This document shows, one piece after another, positions 60,462-64,000 of a stretch of 64,000 nt of DNA. The notes beneath the pieces are model-generated. The model saw nothing but the letters and a program-made list of their open reading frames with translations. It was not told the DNA's origin and ran no database searches. Source of the stretch: Novosphingobium flavum (GTDB lineage Bacteria > Pseudomonadota > Alphaproteobacteria > Sphingomonadales > Sphingomonadaceae); the NCBI RefSeq assembly GCF_014230315.1, contig NZ_JACLAW010000005.1:62001-126000 (forward strand). Reading direction: 5' to 3'. The translations under genes were made by a program, and so were the position numbers. Every line of letters begins with the position of its first letter. Position 1 is the stretch's first letter.

Positions 60462-61787
60462 GTGCGCCTGATCAGGACCATCGCCATGGCCGCCAGCGCC
60501 ATCGGGCTTGCCGCTTCGGGCGGAGCCTTCGCAAAGCCGGTGGCGTCGTCCCCGCCTGCTTCGGCGCTGTTCAGCGCGGCCGCCACCCGGATCGACATCA
60601 CTCCGGCGGACCTGACCAACCTCAACCCGTTCGGGGGCGGCTCGTTCGTGGCGGTCCACGATCCGATCCACGCCCGCCTGCTGTTGCTCGCCGATGGCGC
60701 CACCCGGGCGCTGGTCGTTACCTTCGACGTGCCCGAAGTGGGCGACATGACGCCCTTCCGGCGCCGGATCGAGCAGGAGACCGGGATACCTTTCGACCAC
60801 ATCCTGCTCGCCGCAACGCACAACCACAGCGCGCCGCGCATCGGCGGCATTTCGCCCGGCACCCACGCGCAGCGGCCGGTGGCGGAATCCTTCGCCTACA
60901 GCGAGACGGTCTATGCCAAGGTCCTCGCGGCGATAAAGACCACGCAGGCTGCGCTGCGACCGGCGCGGCTCGGCTATGCCCGCGGCCATCTGGACATCAA
61001 CGTCAACCGCGATGTCTATACCCCCGGCAAGGGCTGGGGGCTCGGCACCGACCCTGACGGCATTTCGGACGACGGCCTGCCGGTGATCCGCATCGACGGG
61101 GCCGACGGCAAGCCGATCGCTATCCTCTTTGCCTACGGCGTCCATTCCACGGTCACCTTCGGCCTCAAGTACCTGACCGACGACCTGGCCGGCGCGGCGG
61201 AACGCCATATCGAGACTTACGGAGATGACGGCGTCGTCGCCATGTTCCTGATGGGCGCGGCGGGCGAGCAGGTGCCGATTGTTTCGCTGGGCCAGCCTCG
61301 GCCGGAAAGCGCGGCTTTCCGCGAGCGCGCGTTCAAGGCGATGGAAGCGCAGGGCTTCCTGCTCGGCGCCGAGGTCCTCCGCCTGGCCCAAGGCATCAAC
61401 CCGGCCGACGCCGCCGTGCGCATCCGCGCAGCCACCCGCGAGACGGCTTGCCCGACCAAGGTTACAGCCGGCCAGATGGCCACGATTTCAGCCGACGCCT
61501 CACCCGAGGTGACGGTGAAGCTCAGCGCCCTGTTGCTGGGCGACATTGCGATCGGCGGGGTCGGCGGCGAGGTCGTCACCCCGATCTATCGCCGCCTGAT
61601 GCGCGAGACGCCGTTGATGCGGACCGTGTTCGCCACCAACGTCAACGACCGGATCGGCTATATCGTCGACGACGCGGCCTATGATAGGCCGACCTTCGAG
61701 GTAAACGGTTCCCCGGTGGCGCGCGGCTGCGCCGAAAATGCCATCGTCGATGGCCTCACGACCCTTTTTCGCCAACTGGATCGCTAA
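60462..61787 (+). CDS. Neutral ceramidase-family hydrolase, intact metal site
   Basis: The 441-residue protein fits the neutral/alkaline ceramidase family: the start AAATRIDITPADLTNLNPFGG, TFDVPEVGD, and the zinc motif ATHNHSAP with His120 and His122. YGVHSTV and GAAGEQVPI follow. Family enzymes cleave the amide bond of ceramides and perhaps other amides. A signal sequence is present (IRTIAMAASAIGLAASGGAFA). The start is uncertain: GTG 60462 includes basic residues ahead of the signal, ATG 60486 is the alternative. It is the first of a pair with the gene at 61791. Confidence 0.78.
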   Translation: MRLIRTIAMAASAIGLAASGGAFAKPVASSPPASALFSAAATRIDITPADLTNLNPFGGGSFVAVHDPIHARLLLLADGATRALVVTFDVPEVGDMTPFRRRIEQETGIPFDHILLAATHNHSAPRIGGISPGTHAQRPVAESFAYSETVYAKVLAAIKTTQAALRPARLGYARGHLDINVNRDVYTPGKGWGLGTDPDGISDDGLPVIRIDGADGKPIAILFAYGVHSTVTFGLKYLTDDLAGAAERHIETYGDDGVVAMFLMGAAGEQVPIVSLGQPRPESAAFRERAFKAMEAQGFLLGAEVLRLAQGINPADAAVRIRAATRETACPTKVTAGQMATISADASPEVTVKLSALLLGDIAIGGVGGEVVTPIYRRLMRETPLMRTVFATNVNDRIGYIVDDAAYDRPTFEVNGSPVARGCAENAIVDGLTTLFRQLDR

Positions 61788-61790
61788 TTC

Positions 61791-63116
61791 ATGACCAAAC
61801 GTCTCCTGCTTGCCCTCATGCCTCTTTCCGCGGCGGTCGCCGCTCCGGCAGGTGCCGATCTCACCGCGGGCATGGGCCGCGCGGAAATCGGCCTGACCGC
61901 CGACATGCTGCCGATCGACGGCTTCACCGCGATCCACGACGGTCTCATGGTGCGGGTGCTGCTGTTCGACGATGGCAAGACCCGCTTCGCCATCACGGTG
62001 CTGGACCAGACGGCAATCGCCGCAGACCTGCTCGCCGCGACGCGCGAGACGGTAGCCCGGCTCACGAAGACCCCTGCTGCCAATGTCTGGGTCGTGGCCG
62101 CGGCCAACTTTGCCGCCCCGCACATCTTCATGAACCGGCCCGAGCCGGGGCTCGAGCGGTATCGCGCCGCGATGGACGCTGCGATCGCGTCCGCCGCCAG
62201 CCGGGCGAGCGCAAGCCTGGCCCCGGCGCGGATCGCCTGGGGTGAGGGGCAGAGCACGGTCAACGTGAACCGCAATGTCGAAATGGCGGACGGCTGGTGG
62301 CTCGGCAGCAACGACCACGGGGTGATCGACCGCAGGCTCGGTGTGCTCCGGCTCGATCGCAGCGATGGCCGGCCCATCGGCATCCTCGCCAATTACCCGG
62401 TCCAGTCTTCGGTCATGGACCAGACGGGCGGAACGGGCGGCGGCAAGGGCGTCACCGGGGATCTGGGCGGCAATGCCGCGCGCCGGGCGGAAGCGCTGCT
62501 GGGCGGCGATGCGGTCGCCATGTTCGTGACCGGCGCTTCGGGCGATCAGGGGCCGGCCTATACTGCCGTGCGCAATGTCTACGACAGTCAGGGCCACATG
62601 ACCCGCGTCGACATCGGGGACAAGGGCTTCGTCCTGGCCGAAATGCAGGGCGAACGGCTGGGGGCCGAGGCCGTTCGCGCCGCGCGCGCCGCCGCGCCGG
62701 CGGCACCGGCAACACTGTCGCTCGCCTCGGGCACGGTGTCCCTGCCGGCCAAGCGCCGCCCGCCCACGCTGGCCGAAATCAAGCCGACCCGCAGTTATGA
62801 ATTCACCGTGACCGGCAAGGCCGATGCCCCGTACTTCATCGCCCGGATCGGAGACGGCGTGATGGTCGGCACCCAGGTCCAGCTCGACGCGGCGACCGGG
62901 ATGGAAATCCGTCGCCGTTCCCCGTTCCGGCACACGCTGGTGCTCAACATGGTCAACGGCGGGGCCAAGTATCTTGCCTCGGCGGCGGGCTACAAGGCGA
63001 TCACCTATCAGGCGATGAATTCCGGCTACGCCCCCGGCGGCGCCGAAGCGCTCAGTGCGGCCATCCTCGGGGAACTCGCCGCAATGAAGAAGTCGGCCGG
63101 GGCCGGGACGAAGTGA
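61791..63116 (+). CDS. Neutral ceramidase-family protein with altered metal site
   Basis: This 441-residue paralogue of the preceding gene starts three bases after its stop. It has a signal peptide (MTKRLLLALMPLSAAVAAPAGA) and the same order of blocks, but the zinc motif is changed: AANFAAPH (residues 104-111) stands where the neighbour has ATHNHSAP, and NYPVQSSVM where it has YGVHSTV. The likely metal histidines are therefore missing. It may be a non-catalytic partner, a binding protein or an enzyme with different chemistry. It overlaps neither neighbour, and a Tat-exported esterase starts three bases after its stop codon. Confidence 0.75.
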   Translation: MTKRLLLALMPLSAAVAAPAGADLTAGMGRAEIGLTADMLPIDGFTAIHDGLMVRVLLFDDGKTRFAITVLDQTAIAADLLAATRETVARLTKTPAANVWVVAAANFAAPHIFMNRPEPGLERYRAAMDAAIASAASRASASLAPARIAWGEGQSTVNVNRNVEMADGWWLGSNDHGVIDRRLGVLRLDRSDGRPIGILANYPVQSSVMDQTGGTGGGKGVTGDLGGNAARRAEALLGGDAVAMFVTGASGDQGPAYTAVRNVYDSQGHMTRVDIGDKGFVLAEMQGERLGAEAVRAARAAAPAAPATLSLASGTVSLPAKRRPPTLAEIKPTRSYEFTVTGKADAPYFIARIGDGVMVGTQVQLDAATGMEIRRRSPFRHTLVLNMVNGGAKYLASAAGYKAITYQAMNSGYAPGGAEALSAAILGELAAMKKSAGAGTK

Positions 63117-63118
63117 CC

Positions 63119-64000
63119 ATGACACAGCGCCCGCCTCGCAACGGGAGGGCCTCCGTGCCCAAGGTGTCGAGAAGGAAGTTCGTCAAGGCGGGGGCCATCG
63201 TCGCTGGCACGGCCTGCGCGGGAGCCCCGATCTTTCAGGAGGCACTCGCCCAGCAGCGAAACGGATTCATGGCCGCATCGGCCGGCCAACCCGATGGCGA
63301 TGGCAAGCCGATGGCCCCCGGCCTGCAGCGCGTCCATGCCCTGTGCGAAGTCACTGGTGGCGGAGAGAAGGTTTACGGCATCGCGGCCGAGTATGACGCG
63401 GACATCGATCCGGCCAGCCTCGCGCTCGATACCTACGCCGCCGGCGTCGTGCCCGCGGCCAAGGGCTATTTCCCGGGCATGCCCGAGGCGGCCGACAAGA
63501 ACGCCACGAGCGCGGCCCCCGTGCCGCGCCCGGTGTCCGCGATCTACACCAGCGCCCAGGCAGGGCTGCGGGCGGACGGGAAAAGCATTCCCGGCCGGTT
63601 CGTGATCGCCGAATTCGGCCATGATCCGGATCTCAGCATCCCGACGACCGACAGCGACAGGGTGATCCTGTCGCAAAACAAGAGCGTCCGCACGAAGGGA
63701 GGCGCCACTTACGCCGCCAGCGACAAGGCATGGAGCAACGCCGGCCCGCGCGGCAACAGCGTGATCATCCGGGGCGTCGATGCGTGGGAGCAGAACCACT
63801 GGTGGTGGGACGATAGCCGCTCGGCCTGGCTGGAATACAGCATCTACCTGCCCAAGTCCTTCCTCAAGCCGGGCGGCGAGAACAAGGCCTATCCCCTCGT
63901 TCTGGCGATCACCCACTCGGGCACGAGCTACGACGGCACCTGCGCCCAGACCCTGACCGAACAGTGCATCGCCTCGATCTGGAGCCTGCCGGAGGAGCAG
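63119..64000 (+). CDS. Tat-exported esterase with Ig-like N-terminal domain (cut by window end)
   Basis: The frame opens at ATG 63119 and stays open to the last base (294 codons seen). It begins with a basic stretch and a Tat signal (SRRKFVKAG, hydrophobic core, ALAQ), so it is exported folded. A beta-sandwich resembling the esterase Ig-like N-terminal domain follows (HALCEVTGGGEKVYGIAAEYD, AIYTSAQ), then the start of an alpha/beta hydrolase core (WLEYSIYLPKSF, YPLVLAITHSG). The nucleophile and the rest are outside the window. An esterase, perhaps depolymerase- or tannase-like, is the most likely activity. Confidence 0.7.
   Translation, partial: MTQRPPRNGRASVPKVSRRKFVKAGAIVAGTACAGAPIFQEALAQQRNGFMAASAGQPDGDGKPMAPGLQRVHALCEVTGGGEKVYGIAAEYDADIDPASLALDTYAAGVVPAAKGYFPGMPEAADKNATSAAPVPRPVSAIYTSAQAGLRADGKSIPGRFVIAEFGHDPDLSIPTTDSDRVILSQNKSVRTKGGATYAASDKAWSNAGPRGNSVIIRGVDAWEQNHWWWDDSRSAWLEYSIYLPKSFLKPGGENKAYPLVLAITHSGTSYDGTCAQTLTEQCIASIWSLPEEQ

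Noticed and set aside
1..64000. Mobile elements, CRISPR arrays, tRNA or rRNA genes
   Set aside because: No transposase or integrase motif, no spaced direct repeats and no tRNA-like cloverleaf were recognised by eye; a tRNA or covariance scan was not possible.

Overview
The window is a gene-dense, high-GC chromosomal segment. Its content points to a sphingomonad (Sphingomonadales, for example Novosphingobium, Sphingobium or Sphingomonas). The clues are six TonB-dependent receptors of the sphingomonad IIVTGSR type or related, a close match to the 4-oxalomesaconate hydratase LigJ described from a lignin-degrading Sphingobium, several ACS-type MFS carriers and many LysR/LacI/GntR regulators. I see no rRNA, tRNA, CRISPR array, phage gene or transposase. 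The assignment to a lineage is inference from gene content.

Layout. 1-3.4 kb: the end of a TonB receptor and a secreted alpha/beta hydrolase. 3.5-7.6 kb: MFS carrier, SMP-30-like lactonase and amidohydrolase. 7.7-11.1 kb: SDR and histidinol-dehydrogenase-like genes divergent from a LacI regulator. 11.4-18.7 kb: TonB receptor, PepSY membrane protein, type B carboxylesterase, LysR. 18.8-23.5 kb (minus strand): two beta-propeller lactonases, nitroreductase, MFS carrier. 24-27.1 kb: a phosphatase-kinase fusion divergent from a nitrate/nitrite transporter. 27.3-31.5 kb: a membrane-tethered HTH regulator divergent from a different TonB receptor, then a GntR regulator. 31.6-33.2 kb (minus strand): an operon of a Qnr-like pentapeptide protein, a 78-residue protein and an SRAP-domain protein that has lost its catalytic residues. 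33.4-38.5 kb: VOC protein, TonB receptor, secreted hydrolase. 38.7-50.4 kb: a two-HTH LysR divergent from an exported MmgE/PrpD protein, a lipoprotein substrate-binding protein, a dihydroxyphthalate-decarboxylase-like protein and an amidohydrolase, followed by TonB receptor, secreted hydrolase and HbpS/GlcG protein; a second decarboxylase-like gene lies opposite. 50.5-55.2 kb: fourth secreted hydrolase, LigJ, and an ABC ATPase and permease. 55.3-64 kb: a second two-HTH LysR, a TonB receptor, HbpS/GlcG protein, two neutral-ceramidase-family proteins and a Tat-exported esterase cut by the window end.

How it fits together (inference). The recurring unit is an outer-membrane receptor followed directly by a signal-peptide-bearing hydrolase with a GHSGG nucleophile motif. 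It appears three times, and a fourth hydrolase copy stands alone. This suggests repeated receptor-plus-periplasmic-esterase modules that import and cleave bulky, probably esterified, substrates. Inner-membrane carriers (two ACS-type MFS proteins, one NitT/TauT-type ABC system) and cytoplasmic steps (two decarboxylase-like proteins, LigJ, amidohydrolases, lactonases, SDR/HisD-like dehydrogenases) would then feed aromatic-acid or related catabolism. No ring-cleavage dioxygenase is visible, so any pathway must be completed elsewhere. The most distinctive elements are the receptor/hydrolase modules with their shared cysteine loop, the two LysR proteins with duplicated DNA-binding domains, and the pentapeptide/SRAP-pseudoenzyme operon.
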